A DNA stretch of 33,149 nucleotides from Candidatus Nanopelagicales bacterium (GCA_030726915.1 JANRCR010000025.1:1-33149); one strand, 5' to 3'. Positions 13,169 to 23,413 are shown, numbered from the stretch's first letter. The notes: generated from the sequence alone by a model not told the origin. Translations and numbers: made by a program.

Positions 13169-14462
13169 GACTGACTCAGACTGGCCCGCACCCCTGGCCG
13201 AGGGACCCATCTCGGCCACCGTGCGCGTGCCGGGGTCGAAGTCCGCGACCAACCGCGCCCTCGTGCTCGCGGCCCTGGCCGACGGTCCCTCCACCGTCCG
13301 TGGCGCACTCAGCGCCCGGGACACGCATCTGATGGCCGGTGCACTCACCGAGCTCGGCGTAGACATCCTGGAGGTGGGAGCGGATCCGGTCGGCAACATC
13401 GACTGGCGCGTGACCCCCGGGCCGCTCCACGGCGGCGTGCACATCAATGTCGGACTGGCCGGCACGGTCATGCGCTTCCTGCCACCGCTCGCGGCGCTCG
13501 CGCGCGGGGCTGTTGACTTTGATGGAGACCCACGCGCGCGGGAACGACCCCTGCGGCCCATGGTGAATGCACTGCGGGAACTCGGCGTGACCTGCACGGA
13601 TGCTGACGGGTTCCTACCCCTGCGCATCGATGGCACCGGTCAGGTGCGGGGAGGCACCGTCACCATCGACGCCTCGGCATCGAGCCAATTTGTCAGCGGA
13701 CTCCTGCTGTCGGCAGCTCGCTTTGATGACGGCCTCGTTCTCAGCCACACCGGTCCGTCTCTGCCGAGCCTGCCGCACATTGCAATGACCCTGCACATGC
13801 TGACCGAGCACGGCGTACAGGTGAGTTTTGATGCACCCGCATCGACCTGGTCGGTGGCGCCAACGACCCTGACCGCGCACGACCGTCGCATCGAACCTGA
13901 CCTGTCCAACGCCGGTCCCTTCCTCGCGGCAGCGATGGTCACCGCGGGCACGGTCACCATCCCGGATTGGCCACAGCACACCACACAGGCGGGAGACGCA
14001 TTGCGAGGTCTCTTCACCCGTATGGGCGGATCCGAGGCTCTCGGTGAGCACGGCCTCACGCTGACCGGCCCAGGATCACTCGTGGGGATGGACGTCGATC
14101 TGCGCGATGTCGGCGAGCTCGCACCGACGGTCGCGGCCGTGGCAGCGATGGCCACCTCACCGTCACGCCTGCGCGGGATCGCCCATCTGCGTGGTCACGA
14201 GACCGATCGGCTCGCCGCACTCGCCGACATGATCAACAGCCTCGGCGGCCACGTCGAGGAGACCGATGACGGCCTCAGCATCTCCCCCACACCACTGCAT
14301 GGGGGCACGGTGTCGTCCTACGGCGACCATCGGATGGCGACAGCGGCCGCGATCATCGGTCTCGCCACGCCCGGCATCGTGGTCCACGACGTCGCGACCA
14401 CGAGCAAAACCCTCCCCGACTTTCCCGGCATGTGGCACCGCATGGTCACGGGAGCGGTGTGA
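13167..14462 (+). CDS. aroA: 3-phosphoshikimate 1-carboxyvinyltransferase (EPSP synthase)
   Basis: A 431-residue shikimate-pathway enzyme that joins phosphoenolpyruvate to shikimate 3-phosphate on the way to aromatic amino acids. Motifs in order: [20 protein letters not shown] (residues 21-40, Lys25 in the active site), [16 protein letters not shown] (97-112), [16 protein letters not shown] (168-183), [11 protein letters not shown] and [11 protein letters not shown] near the C-terminus. The two inside-out alpha/beta domains are complete and the length is normal. Start is ATG 13167 (or the GTG one codon before); a longer in-frame start at 13098 runs through the SRAP gene. There is no spaced ribosome-binding site. 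Its stop overlaps the rsgA start by 4 bases. The same aroA-rsgA pair is found in M. tuberculosis Rv3227-Rv3228. Confidence 0.95.
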   Translation: MTDSDWPAPLAEGPISATVRVPGSKSATNRALVLAALADGPSTVRGALSARDTHLMAGALTELGVDILEVGADPVGNIDWRVTPGPLHGGVHINVGLAGTVMRFLPPLAALARGAVDFDGDPRARERPLRPMVNALRELGVTCTDADGFLPLRIDGTGQVRGGTVTIDASASSQFVSGLLLSAARFDDGLVLSHTGPSLPSLPHIAMTLHMLTEHGVQVSFDAPASTWSVAPTTLTAHDRRIEPDLSNAGPFLAAAMVTAGTVTIPDWPQHTTQAGDALRGLFTRMGGSEALGEHGLTLTGPGSLVGMDVDLRDVGELAPTVAAVAAMATSPSRLRGIAHLRGHETDRLAALADMINSLGGHVEETDDGLSISPTPLHGGTVSSYGDHRMATAAAIIGLATPGIVVHDVATTSKTLPDFPGMWHRMVTGAV

Positions 14463-15475
14463 GCCGCCAACCACGCACCTGGGATGAGGACGACGTCCGC
14501 ATCCGCCCCGGCCGCGGCAAGTCACGGCCACGCTCAAAAGACCGACCGACCTACAGCGACGCACTCCCCGCTCGCGTGATCACTGTCGATCGCGGCAGAT
14601 TTACCGTCGTGACGGATGACGGACGGACCCTCCTTGCCATCAAAGCTCGTGAGTTGGGTCGCAAGGGCGTGGTGGTCGGGGATCGCGTGGCGCTGGTCGG
14701 TGACACATCGTCGGACACGGATGCCCTCGCTCGCATCGTGCGGCTCGAAAATCGTTCCACGATCCTGCGACGGACGGCTGACGATGATGATCCCGTCGAG
14801 CGGGTTGTCGTCGCCAATGCCGATCAGATCGGCATCGTCGCCTCTCTGGCCGATCCCGCACCCCGCTACGGATTCATCGACCGGACGCTCGTGGCGGCGT
14901 ATGACGCCGGTCTCCAGCCACTCCTCATCCTCACTAAGGCTGATCTCGCGCCCGCGCGTCCCGTGATCGATGCCTATGCAGCACTCGACGTCCCCGCGGT
15001 GACGATCGCTCGCGGCGAGGCCAAGCAGCCCGCACCCGCCGACCTCGACGCGGTGGTCGAGCACCTGACCGATCACGTCACGGTGCTTATCGGCCACTCG
15101 GGTGTGGGCAAGTCCACACTCGTCAACGCCCTGGTGCCGGGCGCCCATCGCAGCGTGGGCCACGTCAATGAGGTGACCGGCCGGGGGCGCCACACGTCCA
15201 CCTCAGTCCTCGCCCTCCCCCTGCCTCGCGGTGGTTTGATCATCGACACTCCGGGGATTCGATCCTTCGGACTCGCCCATGTGTCTGCAGACTCCGTCAT
15301 CGCCGCCTTCGATGACCTCGCGGGCGGTCTTACCGAATGTCCGCGAGGCTGCTCGCACAATGAATCCGAATGTGGGCTGGATGCCTTCGTCGCGGGCGAT
15401 CCGCATCTGGTGGCCCGGCTGGATTCACTGCGTCGATTGCTCGCAGCAGATGCACCCGAGGATCCCCAGGACTAG
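14459..15475 (+). CDS. rsgA: Ribosome small subunit-dependent GTPase A
   Basis: A 338-residue circularly permuted GTPase that helps mature the 30S subunit. An N-terminal OB-fold (about residues 35-110, ending ENRSTILRR) is followed by G motifs in permuted order: G4 TKAD at 159-162, G1 P-loop GHSGVGKST at 212-220, G3 DTPG at 263-266. The C-terminal zinc site uses C294, C298, H300 and C305 ([12 protein letters not shown]). The first 30 residues are basic and arginine-rich ([15 protein letters not shown]), suited to ribosome contact. Start is GTG 14459, overlapping the aroA stop (GTGA); an upstream alternative lies inside aroA. It converges with the nuclease gene, with a 10-base gap between stops and no obvious terminator. 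Confidence 0.95.
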   Translation: MSRQPRTWDEDDVRIRPGRGKSRPRSKDRPTYSDALPARVITVDRGRFTVVTDDGRTLLAIKARELGRKGVVVGDRVALVGDTSSDTDALARIVRLENRSTILRRTADDDDPVERVVVANADQIGIVASLADPAPRYGFIDRTLVAAYDAGLQPLLILTKADLAPARPVIDAYAALDVPAVTIARGEAKQPAPADLDAVVEHLTDHVTVLIGHSGVGKSTLVNALVPGAHRSVGHVNEVTGRGRHTSTSVLALPLPRGGLIIDTPGIRSFGLAHVSADSVIAAFDDLAGGLTECPRGCSHNESECGLDAFVAGDPHLVARLDSLRRLLAADAPEDPQD

Positions 15476-15485
15476 GACGCGCGGG

Positions 15486-15998
15486 TCAGCATGCGCTCCA
15501 CAGCCCTGCCCTGGATGCACGGGCCTCCCCCTCGGCTTGCACCATCTGGGCCTGGTAGCGGGCGCCCTCGCTGTAGGTGTACTCCTCGGCGAAGCCCTCA
15601 CGCACGAGTTGCTCATTCAGCATGAGGTCGGTTGTCAGCCACACGTAAGCGAGCGTACGGTCGTACTTGTCTGTCAGCCCTGACACCTCGTCGTACTCCA
15701 ACCACACCTGCTTGCCCTCGACCAGTTGCGCCGTCCGCGCGGTAGCCTCCGGGCCAAAGCATTCGATCGGTCGGTCCTGGGCCACCGTCTCCGGAGTGTC
15801 GATGCCGATGAGCCGCACGACGATCTCTTCACCGTCTCGATCGACCCGGATGGTGTCACCATCGACGGTGCGGACCACGTCATAGGGGCCCTGCTGGATA
15901 CCCGTCTGCAGATCCACTCTCCCCTCGCTGCTGCCGCAGGCGACCAGGGCTGCACATAGGCACGCCACGACGAGGGATGTGCGTGCGACGTGCGTCAT
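15486..15998 (-). CDS. Staphylococcal nuclease-like (SNase/TNase) lipoprotein
   Basis: A 170-residue exported nuclease. Residues 1-21 form a lipoprotein signal with lipobox LVAC (Cys21), so it should be anchored outside the membrane. The mature part is a single SNase OB-fold: VDGDTIRV (Asp46, Asp48), RLIGIDTPE (Arg62, Asp67, Glu70) and DRTLAYV (Arg114). These match the calcium-binding and catalytic residues of staphylococcal nuclease, so it is probably an active calcium-dependent DNA/RNA nuclease. Its ATG overlaps the stop of the DUF2231 gene by one base (TGATG), which suggests cotranslation with that membrane protein. The C-terminal half (EGARYQAQMVQAEGEARASRAGLW) is the usual helical end of the domain. 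Confidence 0.9.
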   Translation of the reverse strand: MTHVARTSLVVACLCAALVACGSSEGRVDLQTGIQQGPYDVVRTVDGDTIRVDRDGEEIVVRLIGIDTPETVAQDRPIECFGPEATARTAQLVEGKQVWLEYDEVSGLTDKYDRTLAYVWLTTDLMLNEQLVREGFAEEYTYSEGARYQAQMVQAEGEARASRAGLWSAC

Positions 15999-16447
15999 CA
16001 GCCACCCATCTGCTGTGCGATGCCCTGCCAGACGGATTCAGCACCCGAGTGACCCGCGCGAATCACCCAGGCGATGAGCAGGACCGCCGCGACGATGACG
16101 AGGACGGCCAGGATCTGCGAGGGGATCTCACGCCGCCCACGTCGATCCAGGAGCCACAGCGCGAGAACAAGGACAAAGAAGATCAGCGCCCCAAAGGGGA
16201 GCAGCGTGCCCGCCTGGACATGGACCTGGGATACCGAGACGACCTCGGCGAGTTCCTCGCCGCTGATCCGAGCGACAAAGGCCGACACCACTCCCGCGGC
16301 AGCGACAGCGACGACCAGCGGTCCGAAACGCACCGAGAAGCGGGCGGACAGCCCCATGATCAGGCCACCCAGCGCCGCCAGTGGCAGCAGCACGACAACG
16401 GCGTGCACCACGAGCGGATGAGTCGGTAGCCCAAAGATGGTCTCCAC
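15998..16447 (-). CDS. DUF2231-family membrane protein
   Basis: A 149-residue protein with four hydrophobic helices (about residues 12-33, 40-60, 83-101 and 109-128). The opening FGLPTHPLVVHAVVVLLPLAALG, with its conserved histidines, is the signature of the DUF2231 family, whose members are suspected to bind heme or metal in the membrane; the function is not established. It starts with GTG at 16447, with TAGCCT exactly 6 bases upstream and no ribosome-binding site, so it is probably leaderless. It is cotranscribed with the nuclease lipoprotein and divergent from the hisN-like gene. Confidence 0.85.
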   Translation of the reverse strand: METIFGLPTHPLVVHAVVVLLPLAALGGLIMGLSARFSVRFGPLVVAVAAAGVVSAFVARISGEELAEVVSVSQVHVQAGTLLPFGALIFFVLVLALWLLDRRGRREIPSQILAVLVIVAAVLLIAWVIRAGHSGAESVWQGIAQQMGG

Positions 16448-16483
16448 GGGGCCAGGCTACGTCCAGTGGGTAGCGTGTGCCCG
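16448..16483. promoter_or_regulatory. Divergent leaderless promoter pair (DUF2231 gene / hisN)
   Basis: The two start codons are 36 bases apart. Minus strand: TAGCCT (16459 to 16454) is 6 bases before the GTG at 16447. Plus strand: TAGCGT (16471-16476) is 7 bases before the GTG at 16484. Neither gene has a ribosome-binding site. The arrangement is the same as at 4277-4307. Confidence 0.65.
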
Positions 16484-17254
16484 GTGGCGACACTCGACGA
16501 TCTGGCCCTTGCGCTCTCCCTGGCGGATCGGGCGGATGAGATCACCCGTGAATTTTTCCGACGCACCGACCTGCACACCCAGACAAAGGCGGACCTGTCT
16601 CCGGTGACGGAGGCTGACCAGTCCACCGAACGTGCCCTTCGCGACCTGATTGCACGTCAGCGCCCGGAGGATGGGATCGTCGGTGAGGAGTACGGCGTTT
16701 CGGACGGTGGAGGCCGACGATGGATCATCGATCCCATCGACGGCACCAAGAACTACGTCCGGGGCGTACCCGTCTGGGCCACGCTCATCGGTCTTGCCGA
16801 CGGGGACTGCGTCATCGTGGGCGTGGTGTCCGCCCCTGCTCTCGGTCGCCGGTGGTGGGCGGCCCAGGGGACAGGATCGTGGACTCAGGGTCCCGAAGAT
16901 GGCGAGCCGCGCGCCAACAGGGTGAGCAGCGTGTCGCTGCTTGAGTCAGCTTCATTGTCCTTCAGCGATGGCATCGACTGGCCCGAGGGTGCCCTCGTGC
17001 GCCTGATGGACTCCGTGGGGCGCAGTCGTGCCTATGGTGACTTCTGGTCGCACATGCTGGTGGCAGAAGGTGTGGTTGACGTGGCTGCTGAGCCGGTGCT
17101 CAACATCTGGGATGTGGCCGCTCTCGTGCCCATCATCCAGGAGGCCGGCGGTCGCATCACAGCCTTCGACGGAGGCGACCTACTCACCGGGGCGGGTGCG
17201 GTGACGACCAATGCGCTTCTCCATGACGCGGTCGTGCGGGTGATCCACGACTAG
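16484..17254 (+). CDS. hisN: Inositol monophosphatase-family phosphatase, probable histidinol-phosphatase HisN
   Basis: A 256-residue magnesium-dependent phosphatase. The metal site is built from GEEYG (about residues 67-71), DPIDGTKNY (83-91) and WDVAAL near residue 208, the standard IMPase triad. The first motif region reads LSPVTEADQ. In Streptomyces and relatives the IMPase next to rsgA is the HisN-type histidinol-phosphate phosphatase of histidine synthesis, so that role is most likely here; inositol-1-phosphate is an alternative substrate. I chose the third in-frame GTG, at 16484, because TAGCGT lies 7 bases upstream; starts at 16466 and 16475 would overlap that promoter. Its stop shares 3 bases with the stop of the convergent acetyltransferase gene. 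Confidence 0.87.
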   Translation: MATLDDLALALSLADRADEITREFFRRTDLHTQTKADLSPVTEADQSTERALRDLIARQRPEDGIVGEEYGVSDGGGRRWIIDPIDGTKNYVRGVPVWATLIGLADGDCVIVGVVSAPALGRRWWAAQGTGSWTQGPEDGEPRANRVSSVSLLESASLSFSDGIDWPEGALVRLMDSVGRSRAYGDFWSHMLVAEGVVDVAAEPVLNIWDVAALVPIIQEAGGRITAFDGGDLLTGAGAVTTNALLHDAVVRVIHD

Positions 17255-17733
17255 TCAGCCGGGGCGTCCAGAACGATCTCCCACCGGACAACGCTCTCGT
17301 CGCGATGAGTCTCAGCAAAGCCGGCACGCAGTACAACAGCCTGGCTGGCCACATTGGCGCAATCTGTCTCGGCAACAACACAGTGCACGCCTCGCTCACC
17401 CGCGTGCGCTACCAGCGCCATCACCGCCTCGGTCGCGAATCCGTGGCCACGCGCCTGCGAGGCAAGCCCGTAGTTGATTTCCACCACACCGTCCTCGCCG
17501 GGTGCACCCGTGAAACCCACACCCCCAATCAGGGCACCCGAGTCCAACGCGCGCACCTGCCAGGGACCCCACTCACCCGACGGAAGATGTCCATCGGCCA
17601 CCAGTCGGGCAATGAGCAGATCGCCCACAGTGGGGTATCCCGGCGCGGCCGGGCCCATGACTCCCGCGAGGAGATCTGTCCACACCCCGTGATCAGCCGC
17701 ATCCAACTCAAGCCGTGCCGTGCGAAGTTGCAT
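17251..17733 (-). CDS. GNAT acetyltransferase, RimJ/RimL-like
   Basis: A 160-residue acetyltransferase. It opens LRTARLELDAADHGVW, the usual start of the ribosomal-protein-type GNAT group, and carries the acetyl-CoA loop YGLASQARGHGFATEAVMALV (about residues 88-108) and the motif-B segment DCANVASQAVVLRAGF (about 124-139). The likely reaction is acetylation of an amino group in the cytoplasm; the acceptor may be a protein N-terminus, an amino acid or a small molecule and cannot be told from sequence. It converges on hisN with the two stops overlapping by 3 bases, and is divergent from the CBS-domain gene. The bases before the ATG show no clear ribosome-binding site. Confidence 0.85.
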   Translation of the reverse strand: MQLRTARLELDAADHGVWTDLLAGVMGPAAPGYPTVGDLLIARLVADGHLPSGEWGPWQVRALDSGALIGGVGFTGAPGEDGVVEINYGLASQARGHGFATEAVMALVAHAGERGVHCVVAETDCANVASQAVVLRAGFAETHRDESVVRWEIVLDAPAD

Positions 17734-17754
17734 GGCCTGATTGCACCACGGCTC

Positions 17755-17783
17755 TTGCCAAGCGGCGTGGGCCCAGCCAGCAT
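17755..17783 (+). promoter_or_regulatory. Candidate promoter of the CBS-domain gene
   Basis: TTGCCA at 17755-17760 and CAGCAT at 17778-17783 are 17 bases apart, an acceptable -35/-10 pair. A start near 17790 would leave a very short leader, with the GGAGGTGG ribosome-binding site at its 5' end. The match is only moderate. Confidence 0.3.
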
Positions 17784-17801
17784 GGGGGTGGAGGTGGTTT
17801 T

Positions 17802-18251
17802 ATGAAGATCTCGGCAATCCTCGCCAGCAAGGGTTCCGACACCGTCACCATCACGCCCGACGCCACGGTCGCCAGCCTCATCCATATCCTCGCCGAGCAC
17901 CGCATCGGAGCGGTCGTCGTCTCCCCAGACTCGATCGTGATCGCCGGCATCGTGTCAGAACGAGACGTCGTACGCGCCATGGCCGCCGATCCGGATGCGG
18001 GCACCACCGGCGGGGTTCGACCCAAACCCGTGAGTGAGATCATGACGACCGATGTCGCCACGATCTCACCGGATGACACCGTTGACGCGGCAATGCACTT
18101 CATGACCGAGGGTCGATTCCGCCACCTGCCGGTGGCCGTGGAGGGCGTCCTCGTCGGCATTGTGAGCATCGGTGACATCGTCAAGGCTCGCCTTGACTCA
18201 CTCGAGCAGGAGCGGGCCGCCCTTGTCGACTACGTCACCCGCGGCGGCTGA
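17802..18251 (+). CDS. Tandem CBS-domain protein
   Basis: A 149-residue protein made almost wholly of two CBS domains, about residues 8-65 and 77-132. The first contains LIHILAEHRIGAVVV and GIVSERDVVRA, the second AMHFMTEGRFRHLPV and GIVSIGDIVKA, the conserved ends of each CBS half. Such Bateman modules bind adenosine nucleotides or similar ligands and usually act as regulatory partners; the target here is unknown. The ATG at 17802 follows a strong GGAGGTGG ribosome-binding site, and that decides the start against a longer in-frame reading from 17715. The 3' end overlaps the end of the convergent P450 gene by 17 bases. Confidence 0.88.
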   Translation: MKISAILASKGSDTVTITPDATVASLIHILAEHRIGAVVVSPDSIVIAGIVSERDVVRAMAADPDAGTTGGVRPKPVSEIMTTDVATISPDDTVDAAMHFMTEGRFRHLPVAVEGVLVGIVSIGDIVKARLDSLEQERAALVDYVTRGG

Positions 18252-19638
18252 CGAGGAGTTCAAGCCCACCCTCGGGACGCAGTGTCACGAGCGGCACGGC
18301 CCGCGGATCTGATCCGGCTGGAATGCGAGCCACTCGCACGTGCTGGAGTAGCCGGGCCAGCACGACCATCGCCTCGACGTACGCAAAATCTCGACCGATA
18401 CACATGCGCGGACCCAGCCCAAACGGCCAATAGGCCGCATCGTCATCACGTCCACCGCGGCACTGCCCGACGAAGCGCTCCGGCTGAAATGCCGTGGCAT
18501 CCGCCCACACATCGGAATCTCGCTGGGCGATGTACGGCGTCATGATCAGGAGGGATTCCGCCGGGATCTCCCGCCCGGCCAGGACGTCATCCGCCACGGC
18601 GCGACGCGTCACGAGCCAGACCGGTGGAAAGAGTCGCATCGTCTCGTCAAGGATGGCGCGGATCCAGGGCATCCGATCAAGATCCGCCATCGTCGCTGTC
18701 CCGCCGACAAAGACCGATCGCGACTCCGCCGCCGCTCGCTCCTGAGCCTCGGGATCGCCTGCCAGGAGCCACAGGGCCCATGTGAGAGCACTCGCGGTCG
18801 TCTCATGCCCGGCGACGAGAAAGGAGACAAGTTCGTCTCGCACCTCGCGCAAGGGAATCGGATCATCACCCCGGGCCGCCGCGACGAGCATCCCGAGGAG
18901 ATCGATGGGCGGGCGGGGATCGTGCAGTCGCATGCTCACCATGGCATCGACCGACACGTCGAGTTCGTGCATCGCTCGCCGGAGCCGGCGTTGCGAGGGA
19001 GCCCAGGTGGGCAGCCGCAGCGGCATCTGCGCGGAGGAGACCACCACATCGAGTGCCTCGATGGTGGAGCGCGCCAGCCGATCAGCATCAGCGGAGAGAT
19101 CCGTGCCGAAGAGCGACGCACCCACGGTCTCCAAGGCGACGCGCATCATCGCCTCATCCACGTCGATGATGCCCCCTCGACTCACGTCCCCCCAGCGACA
19201 CAGGAGGGCCGCGGTCGCACGATCGGCATGCCCCACCACAGCATCCAGGCTGGCCTGGTGGAAAGCCGGCTGCACCATCCGGCGCTGCCGGCGCCACATG
19301 TCGCCGGATGTCGTCAGTAGGCCCTCCCCCGTGACCAGGGACAATGAGCGGTACTGCACGGTGGCCTTGTCGTAAGCGCGCGAATGATCGACGAGGACAT
19401 GTCGCACGGCAGCGGGATCCGATACGAGATACGTAGCGGGGGATGGCATCGGGAATTGCACGACCCCGCCGTAGTCCCGGGTCATTCGCTGCAGGAAGCC
19501 CAGGGGATCTCTCCGGATCTCCCGCAAACTGAGGAGCATCTGGGGACCACTCGGACCCGGTGCGGTTGCTCGCGTCCGCAGGTATGTGCGATCAGGGACG
19601 TCCTCCCGCGAGATCACGGGAAGATTTCCACTCGACAC
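18235..19638 (-). CDS. Cytochrome P450
   Basis: A 467-residue heme monooxygenase with all core motifs: I-helix AGHETT at 276-281 (oxygen activation), ExxR at Glu332-Arg335 (DETMRLFPP), PERF (about 386-389), and the heme-binding loop [10 protein letters not shown] at 406-415 with proximal Cys413. The fold is complete and soluble, with no membrane anchor, as in bacterial class I enzymes that need separate ferredoxin partners; none lie in the window. The style ([14 protein letters not shown] near 114-127) is close to fatty-acid or terpenoid hydroxylases, but the substrate cannot be assigned. Start is GTG at 19638 with TAGGCT 6 bases upstream, so the message is probably leaderless. It is divergent from pgm. 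Confidence 0.93.
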   Translation of the reverse strand: MSSGNLPVISREDVPDRTYLRTRATAPGPSGPQMLLSLREIRRDPLGFLQRMTRDYGGVVQFPMPSPATYLVSDPAAVRHVLVDHSRAYDKATVQYRSLSLVTGEGLLTTSGDMWRRQRRMVQPAFHQASLDAVVGHADRATAALLCRWGDVSRGGIIDVDEAMMRVALETVGASLFGTDLSADADRLARSTIEALDVVVSSAQMPLRLPTWAPSQRRLRRAMHELDVSVDAMVSMRLHDPRPPIDLLGMLVAAARGDDPIPLREVRDELVSFLVAGHETTASALTWALWLLAGDPEAQERAAAESRSVFVGGTATMADLDRMPWIRAILDETMRLFPPVWLVTRRAVADDVLAGREIPAESLLIMTPYIAQRDSDVWADATAFQPERFVGQCRGGRDDDAAYWPFGLGPRMCIGRDFAYVEAMVVLARLLQHVRVARIPAGSDPRAVPLVTLRPEGGLELLVSRRG

Positions 19639-19644
19639 ACCCTG

Positions 19645-19650
19645 AGCCTA
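19645..19650 (-). promoter_or_regulatory. -10 element (TAGGCT) of the P450 gene
   Basis: On the minus strand TAGGCT ends 6 bases before the GTG at 19638. No ribosome-binding site lies between, so a leaderless transcript is expected. The divergent pgm ATG at 19692 has CACAAT 6 bases upstream, a weaker match in the same position. Confidence 0.5.
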
Positions 19651-19691
19651 AGGGCCTGCGCCTCTCGATCCCGACCCGGCACAATGACACC

Positions 19692-21347
19692 ATGAGTCTG
19701 CATCCCCGAGCTGGACAGGTTGCTGAGGACGCCGACCTCATCGACGTCGCGGCCCTCGTCACCGCGTACTACACCGGTCACCCTGACCCCTCGGATCCGG
19801 AACAGCGGGTGGCTTTCGGCACCTCGGGCCACCGCGGTTCGTCGTTGAACAACGCATTCAACGACGATCACATCGCCGCAACGACCCAGGCCATCGTGGA
19901 GTACCGCAAAAAGAACGCCATCAACGGGCCGCTCTACCTCGGCCGAGACAGCCATGCCCTGAGCCAGCCGGCCTGGGCAACAACCCTCGAGGTCCTTGCC
20001 GCACACGGTGTGACCGTCGCCATTGATGCCGGTGACCGACTCACGCCGACACCGGCGATATCGCACGCCATCCTGCGCCACAATCGCGGTCGGAGCGACA
20101 CCGATCCCGGCCGCGCCGATGGGATTGTGATCACCCCCAGCCACAACCCACCGCGCGACGGCGGCATCAAGTACAACCCACCCGACGGTGGACCTGCCGG
20201 CTCAGACATCACCACGGGAATTCAGGCTCGGGCCAATGACCTCCTCGCGGCACACCTGGACGGGGTGCGACGCGTCACCCTCCCCCGTGCCCTCGCGGCA
20301 TCGACCACCCACGCCTACGACTATCTCGGCACCTACGTCGACGACCTTCCCTCGGTGGTCAACATGGATGCCATCCGCTCGGCTGGCATCCGAATCGGAG
20401 CAGATCCGCTCGGGGGTGCGAGCGTTGACTACTGGGCAGCGATCGCTGAGGCATATGACCTTGACCTCACCGTCGTCAATCCGCGCGTTGATGCGACATG
20501 GAGATTCATGACGCTCGACTGGGACGGCAATATCCGCATGGACTGCTCATCGCCGCACGCCATGGCATCCCTCATCGCTCGCCGCGACGACTTCGATATC
20601 GCCACGGGCAATGATGCTGATTCCGATAGACACGGGATCGTCACCCCCGATGGTGGATTGATGAATCCCAACCACTTCCTCACCGTCGCCATCGACTATC
20701 TGTTCACCCAACGCACGGACTGGTCCCCCGCTGCCGTCGTTGGCAAGACGGTCGTGAGTTCCTCGATGATTGATCGCGTCACATCAGCACTGGGCCGCCG
20801 TCTATGGGAGGTACCGGTGGGATTCAAGTGGTTCGTGCCCGGTCTCATCGATGGCACCGTGGGCTTTGGGGGGGAAGAGTCTGCCGGTGCTTCTTTCCTG
20901 CGGCGCGATGGCTCCGCCTGGACCACCGACAAGGACGGGATCATCCTGGCTCTCCTCGCGTCCGAGATCCTCGCCGTCACCGGGGAATCACCAACGCATC
21001 ACTATCGCCGCCTGACGCAGATCCATGGCGACCCGGCGTACGCGCGCATCGATGCGCCCGCAACGCGGGCACAAAAGGCATCACTCGCCGCGTTGACACC
21101 CGACCGAGTGACATCAACCAAACTCGCCAGAGAGCCCATCACCCGGGTTCTCACCACCGCCCCCGGCAACGACGCGCCGATCGGCGGTCTCAAGGTCGAG
21201 TCGGCGAGCGCATGGTTCGCAGCGCGCCCGTCGGGCACCGAGGATGTCTACAAGATCTACGCCGAGTCCTTCCGCGGCCCCGAGCACCTGGCCGAGGTGC
21301 AGCAGGCTGCACGCGCCGTCGTCGACGCAGCATTGGCTGACTCATGA
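19692..21347 (+). CDS. pgm: Phosphoglucomutase (alpha-D-glucose phosphate-specific)
   Basis: A 551-residue enzyme interconverting glucose 1-phosphate and glucose 6-phosphate, linking glycogen or trehalose and sugar-nucleotide synthesis to glycolysis. The active-site serine lies in the loop VITPSHNPP (Ser150). [18 protein letters not shown] (about 39-56) is the N-terminal signature, [10 protein letters not shown] the metal-binding loop, [15 protein letters not shown] the sugar-binding loop, and [15 protein letters not shown] the C-terminal phosphate-binding site. All four domains are present and the length is as expected. Start is ATG 19692, with ACAAT 6 bases upstream; a longer in-frame start runs back into the P450 promoter and gene. 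Its stop overlaps the galM start by 4 bases. Confidence 0.95.
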   Translation: MSLHPRAGQVAEDADLIDVAALVTAYYTGHPDPSDPEQRVAFGTSGHRGSSLNNAFNDDHIAATTQAIVEYRKKNAINGPLYLGRDSHALSQPAWATTLEVLAAHGVTVAIDAGDRLTPTPAISHAILRHNRGRSDTDPGRADGIVITPSHNPPRDGGIKYNPPDGGPAGSDITTGIQARANDLLAAHLDGVRRVTLPRALAASTTHAYDYLGTYVDDLPSVVNMDAIRSAGIRIGADPLGGASVDYWAAIAEAYDLDLTVVNPRVDATWRFMTLDWDGNIRMDCSSPHAMASLIARRDDFDIATGNDADSDRHGIVTPDGGLMNPNHFLTVAIDYLFTQRTDWSPAAVVGKTVVSSSMIDRVTSALGRRLWEVPVGFKWFVPGLIDGTVGFGGEESAGASFLRRDGSAWTTDKDGIILALLASEILAVTGESPTHHYRRLTQIHGDPAYARIDAPATRAQKASLAALTPDRVTSTKLAREPITRVLTTAPGNDAPIGGLKVESASAWFAARPSGTEDVYKIYAESFRGPEHLAEVQQAARAVVDAALADS

Positions 21348-22351
21348 CCGTCACCACCTGGACGGAGGCCACCGCAGCGGGCGACGTGACGGTCATCGAG
21401 GTCACCTTCCCGCGGATACGGGTGCAACTGCTCTCGTTGGGCGCGGCGATCTGCGAGGTCGACGTACCCGACCGCGACGGCAATCTCGGCGGCGTCCACC
21501 TCGCCCTACCGACCGTCGCCGACCACGCGGTGCGCGCCCTCAATCCCCACCTCGGGGCGACTCTGGGCCGCTACGCCAACCGGATCGCCGACGGCACCTT
21601 CTCGCTCGACGGGGTCGAGTACCCGCTCGATGTCAACAGCGGCCCCAACACCCTCCACGGCGGCAGCATGGGCTGGGACCGTGTCATCTGGCATGTCGAT
21701 GGGATCTCCGACGACGACGGTGCCGCGACGATCCGCTTGTCGCTGACCAGCCCCGACGGCGACATGGGATTCCCCGGCACAGTCTCGGCGCGGACGACGT
21801 ATGTCGTGAGTGACGGCAGAATCGAGACGCGCTATGCAGCGACCACGGATGCTCCGACGGTCATCAGCATGGCTAATCATGCTTACTGGAATCTCGCCGG
21901 CTCAGACTCCATAGCCGATCACGAACTCCACGTCCCGGCCGTCCGCAAACTCGTCTACGACGAATTCCAGATCCCCACCGGCATCACCGACGTCGAGGGC
22001 ACGCCCTACGACATGCGGGTGTCGAGCACACTCGGGCCGATCCTGGAGGCCACCGGCGGACTCGATGACTGCTACCTGCTCGATGGCGTCGGAGGCCAGC
22101 TGCGCCCGGGTGCCGTCCTGAGCCACCCGGGCACAGGACGGGTGCTGCGCGTGCTCACGGATGCGCCCGGCATGCAGGTCTACAGCGGCAACAACCTCGG
22201 GTCGCCGTTCCATGTGCACCAGTCGATGTCACTGGAGACGCAGCGCATGCCCGACGCGCCCAACCAGCCGGCCCTCGGTCCCTGCGTCCTGCGTCCGGGC
22301 GAGCACTACGCGACGACTACGCTTCTGGACTTCACCACCTCTGGGACCTGA
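21344..22351 (+). CDS. galM: Aldose 1-epimerase (mutarotase)
   Basis: A 335-residue enzyme that interconverts alpha and beta anomers of free hexoses. The galactose-mutarotase-like beta sandwich is complete: GRYANRI (residues 75-81, Arg79), NTLHGG (102-107, His105), ANHAYWNL (177-184, His179), and near the C-terminus GMQVYSGNN and [16 protein letters not shown], which supply the catalytic glutamate and substrate contacts. It is translationally coupled to pgm (ATGA overlap), which makes sense: the mutarotase prepares the anomer that sugar kinases and the mutase use. It is cytoplasmic; no signal peptide is present. Confidence 0.94.
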   Translation: MTVTTWTEATAAGDVTVIEVTFPRIRVQLLSLGAAICEVDVPDRDGNLGGVHLALPTVADHAVRALNPHLGATLGRYANRIADGTFSLDGVEYPLDVNSGPNTLHGGSMGWDRVIWHVDGISDDDGAATIRLSLTSPDGDMGFPGTVSARTTYVVSDGRIETRYAATTDAPTVISMANHAYWNLAGSDSIADHELHVPAVRKLVYDEFQIPTGITDVEGTPYDMRVSSTLGPILEATGGLDDCYLLDGVGGQLRPGAVLSHPGTGRVLRVLTDAPGMQVYSGNNLGSPFHVHQSMSLETQRMPDAPNQPALGPCVLRPGEHYATTTLLDFTTSGT

Positions 22352-22360
22352 AGGAGCATC

Positions 22361-23404
22361 ATGCAGGCACGTGCCTACGCCGCCACCGAGGCGGGCGCTC
22401 GACTCGCGCCCACCACCATCGAGCGCCGCGAGGTCGGTCCGCGTGACGTGAGCATCGAGATCGACGCCTGCGGCGTATGCCACTCCGACATCCACCAGGC
22501 GGAGGCTGACTGGGGGATGGACATCTTCCCCATGGTCCCCGGGCACGAGATCGTCGGGCGCATCACCGCCGTCGGATCGGATGTGACCAAGCATCGCATC
22601 GGTGACCGCGTGGGCGTCGGCTGCTACGTCGCTTCCTGCCAGAGCTGCGATGCCTGCGATGCCGGCGACGAGAACTACTGTCCCGACTGGTCCACGACCT
22701 ACAACGGCTACGAGCGCGACGGTGCCACGCCCACCTACGGCGGCTACTCCGACCACATCGTCGTCGACGAGCACTTCGTGCTGCGCATCCCCGAGGGTCC
22801 TGACACGCAGGCCGTGGCCCCGCTGCTGTGCGCGGGCATCACCGTCTACCCGCCGCTCAAGGACTACGCCGGGCCCGGCAGGGAGATCGGCGTCATCGGC
22901 CTCGGTGGACTCGGGCACGTGGCCGTGCGCATCGCCAAGGCCATGGGGTCGCGCGTCACGGTCTTCAGCCACAGCCCCGGCAAGGAGGCCGATGCGCTCC
23001 GACTGGGAGCACATGCCTTTGTTTCCACGCACGACCGCACAGCCCTCAAGCCGCTGCGCATGTCCTTCGACATGATCCTGAGCACCGTGTCCGCACCCAT
23101 CGATGTCAATGCCTACCTCGGCCTGCTCAAGACCCGGGGCACGCTGGCCATCGTGGGTCTCCCGGTGGAGCCCCTGAGCTTCGAGGCGGGCAACCTCGTC
23201 GGCGAGGCTCGCACGATCGTCGGTGCCAAGCTCGCCGGTGTTGACGCGACCCAGGAGATGCTCGACTTCTGCGCCGAGCACGGGATCGTCGCCGATGTCG
23301 AGGTGATCGATATCGCGGATATCAACGAAGCGTGGCAGCGCATCAAGGACTCGGACGTGCGCTATCGATTCGTGATCGACATCGCGGGGTCACTGCGCGA
23401 CTGA
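22361..23404 (+). CDS. Zinc-dependent alcohol dehydrogenase (YahK/cinnamyl-alcohol type)
   Basis: A 347-residue medium-chain dehydrogenase. The catalytic zinc ligands are Cys40 (CGVCHSD), His62/Glu63 (GHE) and Cys157; the structural zinc uses C93, C96, C99 and C107. The Rossmann motif is GLGGLG at 180-185, followed by TVFSHSPGK (200-208), where serine and histidine replace the acidic residue of NAD-only enzymes, pointing to NADPH. The family reduces a wide range of aldehydes to alcohols. An AAGGAG ribosome-binding site precedes the ATG at 22361, only 9 bases after galM, so it is the third gene of the pgm-galM-adh unit. Aldehyde detoxification is a reasonable guess; the physiological substrate is unknown. 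Confidence 0.92.
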   Translation: MQARAYAATEAGARLAPTTIERREVGPRDVSIEIDACGVCHSDIHQAEADWGMDIFPMVPGHEIVGRITAVGSDVTKHRIGDRVGVGCYVASCQSCDACDAGDENYCPDWSTTYNGYERDGATPTYGGYSDHIVVDEHFVLRIPEGPDTQAVAPLLCAGITVYPPLKDYAGPGREIGVIGLGGLGHVAVRIAKAMGSRVTVFSHSPGKEADALRLGAHAFVSTHDRTALKPLRMSFDMILSTVSAPIDVNAYLGLLKTRGTLAIVGLPVEPLSFEAGNLVGEARTIVGAKLAGVDATQEMLDFCAEHGIVADVEVIDIADINEAWQRIKDSDVRYRFVIDIAGSLRD

Positions 23405-23413
23405 TCGCCACCG

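Noticed and set aside
22229-23281. 350-codon minus-strand frame opposite the alcohol dehydrogenase
   Set aside because: Antisense shadow rich in G, A, D and V with no motif; the plus-strand zinc and Rossmann motifs are intact.
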